This document shows, piece after piece, positions 26,691 through 36,411 of a stretch of DNA of 64,000 bases. Numbering within the stretch: position 1 is the stretch's first letter; every line of letters starts with the position of its first letter. The notes under the pieces are model-generated. The model worked only from the letters and a program-made list of their open reading frames with translations, was not told where the DNA came from and made no database searches. The position numbers and the translations under genes were made by a program. The DNA comes from Glycomyces luteolus (GTDB lineage: Bacteria; Actinomycetota; Actinomycetes; Mycobacteriales; Micromonosporaceae), in contig NZ_JAPZVP010000025.1 in NCBI RefSeq assembly GCF_027622875.1, positions 1-64,000 of the forward strand, written 5' to 3'.

Positions 26691-28607
26691 CTAGTTGTTC
26701 TCGTTGCAGGGCGGCGGGTCCAGTGCGCCGCAGGTCTCCGACGGGGACTCGGAGGTCTCGTCGTCGCCGCCTCCGCCTCCGTCTCCAGCGGCGGCGGTGA
26801 TGGTGACCGAAGATTCGGGCGCGACGGCCATGCCGCTGGTGATCTGCCCGTCCTCGTTGGTGACCGCCTCGATGGTCTCAGCGGTCGAGTCGCCCTCGAT
26901 CGTGACGGTGAGCCCGAGGCCCTGCAGGGTCGTCTGGAGCTGAGCAGGGGTGGTCGCGGCGTCCCAGGTGATCACCACGCCCTGGGCGGTGATGGTCACC
27001 GTGGTGCCGTCGGACTCGGTCGAGCCCTGGCCCGGATCCTGCTTGAAGACGACGCCCGTCGAAGTGCCCGCCTGGACGCCGTACTCGACCGCCACCTCGA
27101 ATCCGGCGTCGTTCAGCGTGGTGGTCGCCCGCTCGACGGTCATGCCGAACACGTCGGGCACCTTGGTCTGGCCGCCCGCCGACACCACCAGCGTGACCTC
27201 GGTAGTCGGCGGGACTTCGGTCCCGGCCTCGGGGTCCTGGGACAGCACCTGGCCGGACGGCGCGGTGCTCTCCTCTTCCTTCTTGACGACCTTCAGGCCC
27301 TGGGCTTCGAGGCTCGCCTTCGCCTCTTCGAACTGCTCGTCCACGACGTTCTCGACCTTGACGTTCTCGGGCGCGACCATCACGGTGAGCGTGATCGTCT
27401 CGCCCTCGTCGACCTCGGTCTTCGGTTTCGGGTCCTGGCCGGTGACGTGGTCGATGTTCGTGTCGTTCGGATCGGTCGCGGCCACCTCGGTGAACTTCAC
27501 CTCGAAGCCCTTATCGGTGAGTGTCTCCTCCGCCACCGCACGTTCCTGCCCGACGACGTTCGGTACCTCCACCATCGCCGACGTCTCGAGCATCTGCATG
27601 ATCCCCCACGACGCGGCCGTGACCGCGACGAGCGCGAGGATCACCCCCAGGGCGACCAGCCACGGGCGGCGCTTGCTCGACGAGGTCGCGATCGGCGTGA
27701 TCGGGGCGGTCGAGTCGGGGCCGGCGAGCATCTGGGTCCGGTCGCCCGCGCTCATCACGGCGGGGGCCATGACGGCCTGCCCGCGCGCGGCGCGGATCAG
27801 GTCCTCGCGCATCTCCCCGGCCGAGTGGTACCGGTTCTCGGGGTTCTTCGCGAGGGCCTTCATGATCACGGCGTCGACGGAGTCGGGCACGTTCGGGTTG
27901 AGCTCCGAAGGCGGCCGGGCCTCCTCCCGCACGTGCTGGTAGGCGACGGAGACGGGGTTGTCGCCGGTGAACGGCGGGTGCCCCACGAGCAGTTCGTAGA
28001 GGACGCAGCCGACCGCGTACACGTCCGAGCGGGCGTCGACGGTCTCGCCGCGCGCCTGCTCGGGCGAGAGGTACTGCGCGGTGCCGATGACGGCGCTGGT
28101 CTGGGTCATGGTCGCCTGGCCGCTGGCCAGGGCCCGGGCGATGCCGAAGTCCATGACCTTGACCTGGTTGGTGTCCGAGAGCATCACGTTGCCGGGCTTC
28201 ACGTCCCGGTGGATGATGTGGTGCTTGTGGCTGAAGTCCAGGGCCGAGCACATGTCGGCTACGACCTCGCAGGCCGTCGCCGGGTCGAAGCGGCCCTCGG
28301 CGAGCAGGACCTCTTTGAGGGTCCGGCCGTTGACGAACTCCATCACCATGTACGGGATGCCGGCGTCCTCGCCGGTGTCGAAGACCGCGACGATGTTCGG
28401 GTGGTTGAGCGACGCGGAGTTCTGGGCCTCGCGCTGGAACCGGATGAGGAAGGACTCGTCGCGAGAGAGGTCGGCCCGCAGCAGCTTCACCGCCACATCG
28501 CGGCCGAGTCGCAGGTCCCGGCCACGGTGGACTTCAGCCATCCCCCCGTAGCCGACGACCTCGCCGATCTCGTATCTGCCGCCTAGCAGGCGGGGCTCTG
28601 TCGTCAT
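26691..28607 (-). CDS. pknB: PASTA-domain serine/threonine protein kinase (PknB-like)
   Basis: 638 aa. The N-terminal kinase domain has Lys41 (AVKLL), the HRD loop at 133-135 (HRDVKPGN) and DFG at 153-155. A single transmembrane helix near 328-350 separates it from an outward-facing tail of four PASTA repeats, which bind peptidoglycan fragments and lipid II. The tail ends in an Asp/Glu-rich segment. In actinobacteria PknB phosphorylates cell-division and wall-synthesis proteins. It is last in the minus-strand series with pstP, the opposing phosphatase, and is 70 bp downstream of the pknA-like gene. Length and layout match the family. Confidence 0.95.
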   Translation of the reverse strand: MTTEPRLLGGRYEIGEVVGYGGMAEVHRGRDLRLGRDVAVKLLRADLSRDESFLIRFQREAQNSASLNHPNIVAVFDTGEDAGIPYMVMEFVNGRTLKEVLLAEGRFDPATACEVVADMCSALDFSHKHHIIHRDVKPGNVMLSDTNQVKVMDFGIARALASGQATMTQTSAVIGTAQYLSPEQARGETVDARSDVYAVGCVLYELLVGHPPFTGDNPVSVAYQHVREEARPPSELNPNVPDSVDAVIMKALAKNPENRYHSAGEMREDLIRAARGQAVMAPAVMSAGDRTQMLAGPDSTAPITPIATSSSKRRPWLVALGVILALVAVTAASWGIMQMLETSAMVEVPNVVGQERAVAEETLTDKGFEVKFTEVAATDPNDTNIDHVTGQDPKPKTEVDEGETITLTVMVAPENVKVENVVDEQFEEAKASLEAQGLKVVKKEEESTAPSGQVLSQDPEAGTEVPPTTEVTLVVSAGGQTKVPDVFGMTVERATTTLNDAGFEVAVEYGVQAGTSTGVVFKQDPGQGSTESDGTTVTITAQGVVITWDAATTPAQLQTTLQGLGLTVTIEGDSTAETIEAVTNEDGQITSGMAVAPESSVTITAAAGDGGGGGDDETSESPSETCGALDPPPCNENN

Positions 28608-28677
28608 CGCGTTTTACGTCCTCGTGTTCCGTTCATCGCGGCTTGATTCTAATCGCTGCGGCAGGCCCGAAAGCCCG

Positions 28678-30003
28678 CTATCCGTCACAGTTCTCCGCTA
28701 GCTGGTTGCAGGTACGGTCACCCACCGAGGGCATTTCCATGCCGTTCGAAGCGGTCGCATCCTCAGGCGTCGTGGCGTCGTCAGACTGGTCGTCCTCGTC
28801 GGAGTCGGCGCTCTGCTCGGACACTGTCGGGCTGTGGTCCTCACCCCCGTCGCCGGTTCCGGGGCTGCCGATACCGTTCAGCAGCATCAGCACGATACCG
28901 CCCACCAGGACGAGTGCCGCAGCGACGGCGACCACCACCATCAGCTGCCGCTTCGGCTTGGACGCCGGCGGGGGCGTCGCGGCTCCCAGGTTGATGCCCG
29001 GAGGCGTGGAGCCCGGCGGGACCTGGCCGCCGTGCTGCATCGGGCCCTGCGGCGACTGCGGGGCGGCGGTCATCGGATCGGCGACGCTCGCGGGGGGCCC
29101 GCCCATGCTCACGACGCCCGCGCGGCGCGGGAGCTGCCCGACCGGCGGCATGACCGAGGTCGACATCGGGTTGGCGTCGACCGCGACGCGCGCGAGCGCG
29201 GCCATCTCGGTGGCGCTGGAGAAGCGCTGGTGCGGGTTCTTGACCAGGGAGCGCTCGACGAAGGCGCGCACACCCGGCGGGATGTCGGGCGGCAGCGGCG
29301 GGGGCGGGGTGCGCACGTGGTGGAGCGCGAGCTCGATCGGGTTCTCGGCCTGGAACGGGCGGTGTCCGGTGAGGCCGTGGAAGGCCACGACGCCGAGCGA
29401 GTACATGTCCGAGGCGGGCAGGACGCCGGTGCCTTCGGCCTGCTCAGGGGCGATGTAAGAGGCGGTGCCCATGACCGAGCCGGTGGCGGTGAGGTCCCCT
29501 GACGCGCCCGAGCGGGCGATGCCGAAGTCGGTGAGCACGGCCTGGCCGTCCCTGTCGCGCACCAGGATGTTGCCCGGCTTGATGTCGCGGTGGATGATGC
29601 CGCGCTCGTGGGCCTGCTGGAGCGCTTCGGCGGTGGCGGCGATGATCGGCATCAGCTCGCGGGCGTCGATGCGGCCGCGTTCGGCGATGAGATCGGCGAG
29701 GGACTTGCCCTCGATGAACTCCATCACCAGGTAGGCGGTGGTCTCGCCGCTGGGCAGGTCGGCGTTGCCGAAGTCGTGCACGTTGACGATGTGGGGGTGG
29801 GTGAGGGCGGCCACGGTCTTGGCCTCGGCGATGAAGCGCTTGGCGAAACCGGGCTCGCTCAGGAGCGCGGGGAGCATCGCCTTCACGGCCACGGTGCGTT
29901 CGAGCACGGTGTCCTCGGCCCGCCAGACCTCGCCCATGCCGCCCACGGCAATGCGTTCGCGCAGGCGATAGCGTTGCCCGAGGAGCATTTCAGGGCTCAA
30001 CAC
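28678..30003 (-). CDS. pknA: serine/threonine protein kinase (PknA-like)
   Basis: 441 aa. Kinase domain with Gly-rich loop VGGMGEVW, Lys41 (AVKAML), HRDIKPGN at 138-145 and DFG at 159-161. A Pro/Gly/Gln-rich juxtamembrane stretch follows, then one transmembrane helix near 360-383 and a short acidic extracytoplasmic tail without PASTA repeats, as in PknA. It works with PknB to set growth and cell shape. Preceded by a 238-bp gap after pbpA, so it may have its own promoter; a small TACCG-AA-CGGTA dyad sits at 30215-30226 in that gap. Confidence 0.93.
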   Translation of the reverse strand: MLSPEMLLGQRYRLRERIAVGGMGEVWRAEDTVLERTVAVKAMLPALLSEPGFAKRFIAEAKTVAALTHPHIVNVHDFGNADLPSGETTAYLVMEFIEGKSLADLIAERGRIDARELMPIIAATAEALQQAHERGIIHRDIKPGNILVRDRDGQAVLTDFGIARSGASGDLTATGSVMGTASYIAPEQAEGTGVLPASDMYSLGVVAFHGLTGHRPFQAENPIELALHHVRTPPPPLPPDIPPGVRAFVERSLVKNPHQRFSSATEMAALARVAVDANPMSTSVMPPVGQLPRRAGVVSMGGPPASVADPMTAAPQSPQGPMQHGGQVPPGSTPPGINLGAATPPPASKPKRQLMVVVAVAAALVLVGGIVLMLLNGIGSPGTGDGGEDHSPTVSEQSADSDEDDQSDDATTPEDATASNGMEMPSVGDRTCNQLAENCDG

Positions 30004-30241
30004 GGCGTCTCCTCATTTCTTTGGGAGTATCAGCTCCGGGGGATCGGCGCTCGGCGCTTCAGTCTACTGTCAGGCCGCCCAGCTCCAGGTTCGTCGGGCG
30101 GCGGCGCTGCCGCGCGACACCCGGCCGCGACCTCCCCGAGGATCCACGTTCGGGTGCGCCGTTGGGTTGCCGCCTCAGGGGATCGTGAGGAAACTGTGTC
30201 TTTGCCGCAATAGTTACCGAACGGTAGTCACCCCGGGCGCC
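30004..30241. promoter_or_regulatory. 238-bp gap upstream of pknA
   Basis: Largest gap inside the kinase cluster. It holds a TACCG-AA-CGGTA dyad at 30215-30226 close to an AT-rich patch, the likeliest place for a separate pknA promoter. No boxes can be assigned with certainty. Confidence 0.3.
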
Positions 30242-31699
30242 TCATTCACCGCCGCCTTCGAGGACCTGCTGCATGAGGTCGCCGGAGATCTCGGCGGCCT
30301 TCGCCGAGGCCCCCTTGCCGTAGGAGTCGAGGAACACGCAGACTGCGACGGCGGGCTCGCCGTCCTTGTCCATGGCCCAGCCGTGGAACCAGCCGTGGTC
30401 GGGCTCGGGGTTGTCGCTGGAGTCGGAGTGCTGGGCGGTGCCGGTCTTGCCGCCGACGGTGTACCCCTCGATCTGCGCGGCGTCGCCGGTCCCGTTCTCG
30501 ACCACAGCCTCCATGAGAATCTGGAGCTCCTGGGCGGTGTCGAGGTCGATCGACCGGCCGAGGTTGTCCTCCGCGAACTTCTGGACGGTGTTGCCCTCGG
30601 AGTCGGTGAGCTCCGAGACGATCTGCGGGGCCATCCGGTCGCCGCCGTTCGCGACGGTCGCGGCGATGAGCGCGTTCTGCAGCACGGTCTCGGCGACCTC
30701 CTGCTGGCCGATGCAGGCCTGGGCGCGGAAGGCGTCTTCGGAGATGTCGCCGGTCTTCGACGCCACGGTCGACAGCGGGGTCTCGTAGGCCTCGCCGAAG
30801 CCGAACGCCTCGGTCATCTCGGTGATCTGCTCGGTGGTCAGCTCTTCGACGCACAGCTTCGCGAACGTGGTGTTGCAGGAGAGCCGGTAGGCGTCCTCGA
30901 GCGTGTACTCCTCGTTGGGGCACTGGTCCGAGGAGTTCGTGATCTCGTGGTTCGTGTCCGGCGCGGTGTAGCCGTTCCCGGCCGGGACCATGTCGTCGGC
31001 CTTGCCGCCGTTCTCGATGTACGCGGCGGCCACGATGGTCTTGAACGTCGAGCCCGGCGGGAAGAACTCCTGGCGGGTGAGGTCGAGCATGTCGCCGGAC
31101 TCGTCGAGCGCGATCTTCGCGTCCTCGGCGGTCTCGCCGTTGTTGGAGGAGACCTCGGTCGGGTTCCAGCCCGGGAAGGAGGCCTGGGCGAGGATGCGGC
31201 CGGTCCGCGGGTCGATCACGACCGCGCCGCCCTCGACGCCGGTGTCGGCGAGCGCGTCGTACGCGGCCTTCTGCAGGTCCGGGTCGAGGGTGGTGACCAC
31301 GTTGCCGCCGGGCTTGTTCTCCTTGAGGAGGGTCGCCCAGAAGTCGTCGAAGGCCAGGAGCGAGCTCGTGCCGTTGAGCAGCGCGTTCTCGGTGGCCTCA
31401 AGATTGGACGCGCCGTAGTTGATCGACTTGAAGCCGGTGATGTTGCCGAAGTAGTCGCCTTCGGGGTAGTTCCGCTGGTAGCCGTAGGAGCCGCCGTCGG
31501 TGGGGATCGACTCGGCGATCACCGTGTCCCCGGCCAGGATCTGGCCGCGCGGGACCTCGTACTCGGCGATGAGGGTGCGGGCGTTGGCCAGGCCCTCGTA
31601 GTCGTCGTGGTGGAAGAACGTCACCCAGGTGGCCTGGACGATGAGGGCGCCCAGCAGGATCAGCGCGATGACGCCCATGCGGCGCAGGGCCGGATTCAT
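30242..31699 (-). CDS. pbpA: class B penicillin-binding protein (PbpA-like)
   Basis: 485 aa from the ATG at 31699, which overlaps the rodA stop as ATGA. One N-terminal membrane anchor (about 7-29), a dimerisation domain, then the transpeptidase domain. All three active-site motifs are present: Ser217-x-x-Lys220 (STFK), SCN at 274-276 and KTG at 418-420. It cross-links newly made glycan strands outside the membrane. It is coupled to RodA, the cognate glycan polymerase, as in the conserved actinobacterial cluster. The open frame continues upstream inside rodA but that is out-of-frame shadow sequence. Confidence 0.95.
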   Translation of the reverse strand: MNPALRRMGVIALILLGALIVQATWVTFFHHDDYEGLANARTLIAEYEVPRGQILAGDTVIAESIPTDGGSYGYQRNYPEGDYFGNITGFKSINYGASNLEATENALLNGTSSLLAFDDFWATLLKENKPGGNVVTTLDPDLQKAAYDALADTGVEGGAVVIDPRTGRILAQASFPGWNPTEVSSNNGETAEDAKIALDESGDMLDLTRQEFFPPGSTFKTIVAAAYIENGGKADDMVPAGNGYTAPDTNHEITNSSDQCPNEEYTLEDAYRLSCNTTFAKLCVEELTTEQITEMTEAFGFGEAYETPLSTVASKTGDISEDAFRAQACIGQQEVAETVLQNALIAATVANGGDRMAPQIVSELTDSEGNTVQKFAEDNLGRSIDLDTAQELQILMEAVVENGTGDAAQIEGYTVGGKTGTAQHSDSSDNPEPDHGWFHGWAMDKDGEPAVAVCVFLDSYGKGASAKAAEISGDLMQQVLEGGGE

Positions 31700-33627
31700 T
31701 CGCCGCCCTCCTTCCTTCTGTCGTCGTAGCCCTGGGGGGGCTGCGGGCGGTAGTCGAACGCCGAGCTCGGCGGAGGCGGCGGCGTCTGCGGGCCCGGGCG
31801 GGTCGGGTTGCCGGGAGGCGGCGCGGGCGGAGCGCCGTACGCGGAGCCGGGCGGTGGCGGCGGCGGCGTCTGCGGCGGCTGCTGGGGGCCGCGGGCGGTC
31901 GGGTTGCCGGGCTGGCCGGTCGGGCCCCCGGTCTGCCCGCCGCCCTGCGGCGGCGACACGGGAGGGGACATCGGCGGGCCGGAGACCGGGCCGCCCGGGG
32001 GCGGGCTGAGCACGTCCTCCTCCATGGTGCCCTTCGTCGGACCGCCGCCCTGGAGGTGCCCGGGGATGATGAGCTCGGTCGGCTGGTCGCCGCCGGGGAT
32101 CGGGCCGGAGTCCATGACCCCGGCGAGCGCGGCCTGCTCGGCCGCGCGCTTGGCGGCCTGCTCGGCGAGGAACTCCGGCGGGGCCTCGGTCTTCTGCAGG
32201 CCGAACGAGGCCTGCCAGGGTTTGCGGGCGTCGTCGGAGACGCGGACGAGCAGCCCGATCAGCAGCCACGAGCCGACGAGCGAGGAGCCGCCCGCGGCGA
32301 GGAACGCCGTGGTCTGGCCGGTCATCGGGATGAGCCCGGTGACACCGCCGAGCACCACGAACAGCTGGAAGGCCACCAGGAACGCCAGGCCCCCGGCCAT
32401 GAGCGAGCCGAACAGGTCGCGCGACATGATGCCGGTCTTGAAGCCGCGCTGGACGAGGATCGCGTACAGCAGCAGGATGCCGATGAGGCCGACGAGGCCG
32501 ACCTCCTCGCCGATCGCCGCGAGGATGAAGTCCGATTCGGACGCCGGGATCATGTTCGGGTTGCCCGAGCCGGGCCCGTTGCCGATGAGCCCGCCCGAGT
32601 TCATGGCGACCAGGCCCTGCACGAGCTGCCACGAGGAGGGGGTCGATCCGTCGCTGTAGACGTACTCGTACTTCCACGGGTCGAGCCAGATCGCCACGCG
32701 CACTTGGAGGTGGCTGAAGAAGGGGTAGATGGCGACGCAGCCGCCCACGAACATGGTGAGGCCGATGACGATCCACGAGGCGCGGCGCGTCGCCATGTAC
32801 AGCATCGAGAGGAAGATGCTGAACAGCAGCAGCGAGGTGCCGAGGTCGCGTTCCATGACCAGGATGACGAGGCTGGCGGCCCAGACGATGACGATCGGGC
32901 CGAGGTCCTTCATGCGCGGCAGCTGCAGGCCCAGGATCTTCTTGCCCGCCACCGAGAGCATGTCCCGCTTGCGCACCAGGTACACGGCGAAGAAGATCAG
33001 CAGCATCAGCTTCGCGAACTCGCTGGGCTGCACCGAGAAGCTGCCGAAGCGGATCCAGTTCTTGGACCCGCCCGAGGACGAGATCGACGCGGGCAGGAAG
33101 CCCGGGATCGCCGCGAGGAAGATGCCCGCGAACAGCAGGATGTACGCGTACCCGCGCAGCACCCGGTGGTTGCGCACCACGGCCAGGAGCACGGTCAGCA
33201 GCACGACCCCGGCCATGTAGTACATGAGCTGGCGGCCGCCCTGACCGGCGAAGACTCCCGCGTCGGGGGGGAGCGGGTCGTCGGTCATGGCGGTGCGGTC
33301 GATGCGCCGGATGTAGACGATGCCGATGCCGGTGAGGAACGCGGCGATGGGCACGAACAGCGGGTCGGCGTACGGGGCGAGGATCTTGACGGAGGTCCAC
33401 GCGCACATCGAGACGATGAAGATCAGCAGCGGCAGCACGTAGGTGACCGAGGTGGTGGTCTCGGTGAGCGCCACGTCGATGGTGAGCTGGAGCAGGAACA
33501 CCGCGACGCCGCCCATGACGAGCATGACGATCTCGCGGAAGACCCGCTTCGGCATGCCCGTCAACGGGGTGAGCGGCGGCTCGGACGGTCCCGCCGGCCG
33601 GGCGGTCGCCGACATCGGCTGGGCCAT
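31696..33627 (-). CDS. rodA: RodA/FtsW-family peptidoglycan glycosyltransferase with long Pro/Gly tail
   Basis: 643 aa. Ten or so transmembrane helices in residues 25-480 form the SEDS fold. The conserved patches near helix 7 (GNGPGSGNPNMIPASESDFILAAIGEE, around 350-375) match the family site that follows the catalytic aspartate region. It polymerises lipid II into glycan strands. The last 150 residues are a Pro/Gly/Gln-rich cytoplasmic tail absent from the core family, of possible use in binding kinase or FHA proteins. Overlaps pbpA by four bases. Confidence 0.93.
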   Translation of the reverse strand: MAQPMSATARPAGPSEPPLTPLTGMPKRVFREIVMLVMGGVAVFLLQLTIDVALTETTTSVTYVLPLLIFIVSMCAWTSVKILAPYADPLFVPIAAFLTGIGIVYIRRIDRTAMTDDPLPPDAGVFAGQGGRQLMYYMAGVVLLTVLLAVVRNHRVLRGYAYILLFAGIFLAAIPGFLPASISSSGGSKNWIRFGSFSVQPSEFAKLMLLIFFAVYLVRKRDMLSVAGKKILGLQLPRMKDLGPIVIVWAASLVILVMERDLGTSLLLFSIFLSMLYMATRRASWIVIGLTMFVGGCVAIYPFFSHLQVRVAIWLDPWKYEYVYSDGSTPSSWQLVQGLVAMNSGGLIGNGPGSGNPNMIPASESDFILAAIGEEVGLVGLIGILLLYAILVQRGFKTGIMSRDLFGSLMAGGLAFLVAFQLFVVLGGVTGLIPMTGQTTAFLAAGGSSLVGSWLLIGLLVRVSDDARKPWQASFGLQKTEAPPEFLAEQAAKRAAEQAALAGVMDSGPIPGGDQPTELIIPGHLQGGGPTKGTMEEDVLSPPPGGPVSGPPMSPPVSPPQGGGQTGGPTGQPGNPTARGPQQPPQTPPPPPPGSAYGAPPAPPPGNPTRPGPQTPPPPPSSAFDYRPQPPQGYDDRRKEGGE

Positions 33628-33681
33628 CAGTTCCCCTTGCGTCTCAATACGGAATGCGTAGCGAGCCTATATCGGCCACGC

Positions 33682-34950
33682 TCAGTCGTCGCGACAGTCC
33701 TTTGCGGCCGCCGGAGCCGTCTCCGCCCCGCCTTCCGCGGTGGCGCACAGCGGGTCGAGGCTCTCGTTCCCGGCGTCCGGGTCGACCAGGGCGCTCAGCT
33801 CGTCCTCGGCGGCGGTGCCGCCGTCGACGGTGATCCCGTTCTCAAGGTCGGACTCGACCGAGTCCACGGCGTCCTCGGCGGGACGGCCGGTGTCCGTGTC
33901 GAGCCACGCCAGCCGGTACCCCGCCACCTCAAAAGGGAGGCCTCGGAAGAGGCTGATGGTGCCCGCCTCTGAGACGCCGATGAAGTACTGCGTGCGCGCC
34001 CACCACACGCCGCCCCCGGCGATGAGGGTGAGCACGATGAGGCAGGCCAGGATCGTGCGCCACACCCGGCCCTTCTTGCGGGCCTTCGGCTGGAGGTCGG
34101 TCGTGTCGGAATCGCCGTCCCCTTCCGCCGCTTCGTCGGCCTCTTTGACCGCTCGCAGCACGGCCGTGTCGGATTCGGCCAGGCGCGCGTCGGCGGCGGC
34201 GCCGCCGATGAGCTGGCGCTGCTCCCCCGGGTGCTCGGCGACGACGTCGGCGACGAGCACCGTCACGTTGTCGGGCGCCCCGGCGTCCAGCGCCTGCTGC
34301 ACCAGGGTCTCGGCCGCTTCCTGCGGGGACGCGGCGTTCTGGAGGGTGCGGGCGATGTCGGCGTCGGAGACGGGCCCCGAGAGGCCGTCCGAGCACAGGA
34401 CCAGGCGGTCGCCCGGGACGCCCTTGATGGTCTGGAACGCGGGCTCGACCTCGGCCGCGCCGAGCGCGCGCAGCAGCAGGGAGCGCTGCGGGTGCCGCTC
34501 GGCCTCCTCGGCGGTGATGCGGCCTTCGTCGACGAGCATCTGCACGTACGTGTCGTCGACGGTGATCTGCTCGAAGCCGCCCTCGCGCAGCCGGTAGGCG
34601 CGGGAGTCGCCGATGTGCACCAGGTTGAACCACTCGCCGTCGAACCACAGGGCGGTGAGCGTGGTGCCCATGCCCTCCTTCTGCGGGTCGTCGGCGACCT
34701 GGCGGCGGATGGCCCGGTTCGCGTCGGCGACGGCGTCGGCGAGCTCGTCGACGACCGAGTCGGCGGGCGGGGGCACGTCCAGCCGGGCGACGGTGTTGAT
34801 GACGATGGCCGAGGCGAGGTCACCGGCGGCCATGCCGCCCATGCCGTCGGCCACGGCGATGAAGTGGGGCCCGGCGAACACCGAGTCCTGGTTGCCTTGC
34901 CTCACCACCCCGCGGTCGGAGATGGCCGCGTATCGCAGGTGCAAACTCAT
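33682..34950 (-). CDS. pstP: PP2C-family serine/threonine phosphatase
   Basis: 422 aa. Catalytic motifs are in order: VVRQGNQDS near 15, ADGMGG near 36, HIGDSRAYR near 112, CSDGLSG near 190 and DNVTVLVADV near 225. These supply the metal-binding aspartates. A transmembrane helix near 296-317 leads to an extracytoplasmic tail with an acidic, cysteine-containing end (LDPLCAT and AKDCRDD). It dephosphorylates PknA/PknB and their targets. It lies between fhaB and rodA, as is usual in actinobacteria. Confidence 0.95.
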   Translation of the reverse strand: MSLHLRYAAISDRGVVRQGNQDSVFAGPHFIAVADGMGGMAAGDLASAIVINTVARLDVPPPADSVVDELADAVADANRAIRRQVADDPQKEGMGTTLTALWFDGEWFNLVHIGDSRAYRLREGGFEQITVDDTYVQMLVDEGRITAEEAERHPQRSLLLRALGAAEVEPAFQTIKGVPGDRLVLCSDGLSGPVSDADIARTLQNAASPQEAAETLVQQALDAGAPDNVTVLVADVVAEHPGEQRQLIGGAAADARLAESDTAVLRAVKEADEAAEGDGDSDTTDLQPKARKKGRVWRTILACLIVLTLIAGGGVWWARTQYFIGVSEAGTISLFRGLPFEVAGYRLAWLDTDTGRPAEDAVDSVESDLENGITVDGGTAAEDELSALVDPDAGNESLDPLCATAEGGAETAPAAAKDCRDD

Positions 34951-35021
34951 GAATCAACCGCCGTAGCGCGGGCACGCCCGCTGTTCGATGTCGACATCGC
35001 CGTCTCTCGTTCCGCGGGCTG

Positions 35022-35504
35022 CTAGGGGCGCAGCTCGAAGGAGGAACGCCCGATCCGGATGGGCACTCCGAGCGGGACCGGCGTGGGTGCAGTGACTCTA
35101 GCGCGCCCCAGGTAGGTGCCGTTCGTGGAGCCCAGGTCCTCGACCACCCACTGGCCGTCCTGCGGGCGCACGCGCGCGTGCCGGTTGGAGGCGAAGTCGT
35201 CGCGGATGACGATCGTGGAGTCGGGGGCGCGGCCGATCGAGATGGGCTGCCCGGAGAGCACGAACCGGCGGCCCTGGAGCTCGCCGGTGGTCACGACCAG
35301 CCACTGCGCCGCCTGCGGGGCCTGCGGTCGGCCGCCGCGGCCGCCCGGGGCGGGCGGAGCCGAGACGGGGCCCGCGGGGCCGGCAGTCGCGGGGCGCCGC
35401 TGGGCGAGCAGGTCGCGGGTGATCGTCCGGGCGGCGGCGAACACGAACAGCCACAGCAGCACGAGGAACCCGAACCGGGCGACGGTCTGGACTATCTCAG
35501 GCAT
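35022..35504 (-). CDS. fhaB: FHA-domain membrane protein FhaB (FipA-like)
   Basis: 160 aa from the ATG at 35504, with GGGAG 7 nt upstream; an in-frame start at 35552 is less likely. A transmembrane helix at 8-27 is followed by a Pro/Gly linker and a C-terminal FHA domain (ISIGRAPDSTIVIRDD, then SNRHARV and GSTNGTYLG). This reads phosphothreonine on PknA/PknB targets and links kinase signalling to division-site proteins. It begins the minus-strand series fhaB-pstP-rodA-pbpA-pknA-pknB. Confidence 0.93.
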   Translation of the reverse strand: MPEIVQTVARFGFLVLLWLFVFAAARTITRDLLAQRRPATAGPAGPVSAPPAPGGRGGRPQAPQAAQWLVVTTGELQGRRFVLSGQPISIGRAPDSTIVIRDDFASNRHARVRPQDGQWVVEDLGSTNGTYLGRARVTAPTPVPLGVPIRIGRSSFELRP

Positions 35505-35656
35505 TCGGCGCTCCCAGCGAATGAACGATCGGTCCCAGACACGGTAGCCCACCGTGGCGCGGCCGCAGAGGCGAGCCGCCGAGCCCAGCCGGTCATCCCA
35601 CCGCTACGGGCATGGGGCCCAGCGCCATCGGGGACACCTGCGCCGGATAGTGCGAA

Positions 35657-35679
35657 GCCCCGGCCCGAGGGACCGGGGC
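35657..35679 (-). terminator. hairpin between fhaA and fhaB
   Basis: GCCCCGG / CCGGGGC with a 9-nt loop, 18 bp past the fhaA stop. Suggests fhaA is transcribed apart from fhaB and the rest of the cluster. Confidence 0.5.
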
Positions 35680-35697
35680 GTCACGCGTTCGCGGGCG

Positions 35698-36411
35698 CTA
35701 ACCCGCTTGCAGCGTAAGGGAAGTGGTGCCGATCTGGATGACATCCCCGGGCTGCATGCTCACGGTGGCGATCCGCTGGCCGTTGACCAGGGTGCCGTTG
35801 GTCGAGCCGAGGTCGGTGACCGAGACCTGGCGGCCGTCGAAGTCAACGCGCACATGGCGACGCGAGATGCCGACGTCGGGGAGGCGGATCTGGGCCTGCT
35901 CGCCGCGGCCGATGATCGTGGCGCCGTGGGCCACCGTGAACTGGCGGCCGTCCGCGGTCACCAGCACCGGGCCGGTCGGGGCCTGCTGCTGGGCGGGGCC
36001 GTAGCCGCCGCCGGAGACCGGCTGGTCCACACCCTCGTTGAGGGCCGCGACCTCGGCGGTCACGCGGAACATGCCGGTGTCGAGGCCTTCACCGCGCTCG
36101 ATCTCGACGATGACGTCGCCGTAGACCGTCCAGCCGTTCTCGCCGATGAACTCGGCCTGGGACTGGGCCAGCTCCTGCGCCAGCGCCGCCGCGTACGGGG
36201 CGAGGCGGTCGTGGTCGGGCGGGGAGAGGTCGATGACGTAGCGGTTCGGCACCAGCACGCGCCCGCCGGCGAGGACCGCCTTGTGGGTCTCCGCCTCGCG
36301 CTGCATGGCGCTGGCGATCTCGACCGGGTGCACAACGCCCTTGAACATCTTGTTGAAGGTGCCTTCGAACAGGCCCTCCAGTTGTTTCTCCAAGCGTTGC
36401 AGAACGCTCAC
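35698..36411 (-). CDS. fhaA: FhaA, DUF3662 plus FHA domain
   Basis: 237 aa. Residues 1-120 are the DUF3662 domain (QRLEKQLEGLFEGTFNKMFKG start, then VHPVEIASAMQREAE). The FHA domain follows at about 165-235, with IIGRGEQAQI, SRRHVRVD and GSTNGTLVNG. It is shorter than mycobacterial FhaA, which has a long Pro/Gly linker; here the linker is only about 30 residues. It binds phosphorylated MviN and kinases to control peptidoglycan precursor flow. Read divergently from the small XRE gene. Confidence 0.93.
   Translation of the reverse strand: MSVLQRLEKQLEGLFEGTFNKMFKGVVHPVEIASAMQREAETHKAVLAGGRVLVPNRYVIDLSPPDHDRLAPYAAALAQELAQSQAEFIGENGWTVYGDVIVEIERGEGLDTGMFRVTAEVAALNEGVDQPVSGGGYGPAQQQAPTGPVLVTADGRQFTVAHGATIIGRGEQAQIRLPDVGISRRHVRVDFDGRQVSVTDLGSTNGTLVNGQRIATVSMQPGDVIQIGTTSLTLQAG

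Noticed and set aside
26568-28586. 672-codon plus-strand frame opposite pknB
   Set aside because: Shadow of a PASTA kinase gene; low-complexity translation.
31700-33406. Upstream extension of pbpA to a 1054-residue fusion
   Set aside because: The added part is out-of-frame rodA sequence; the ATGA overlap at 31696-31699 gives a normal-length PbpA.
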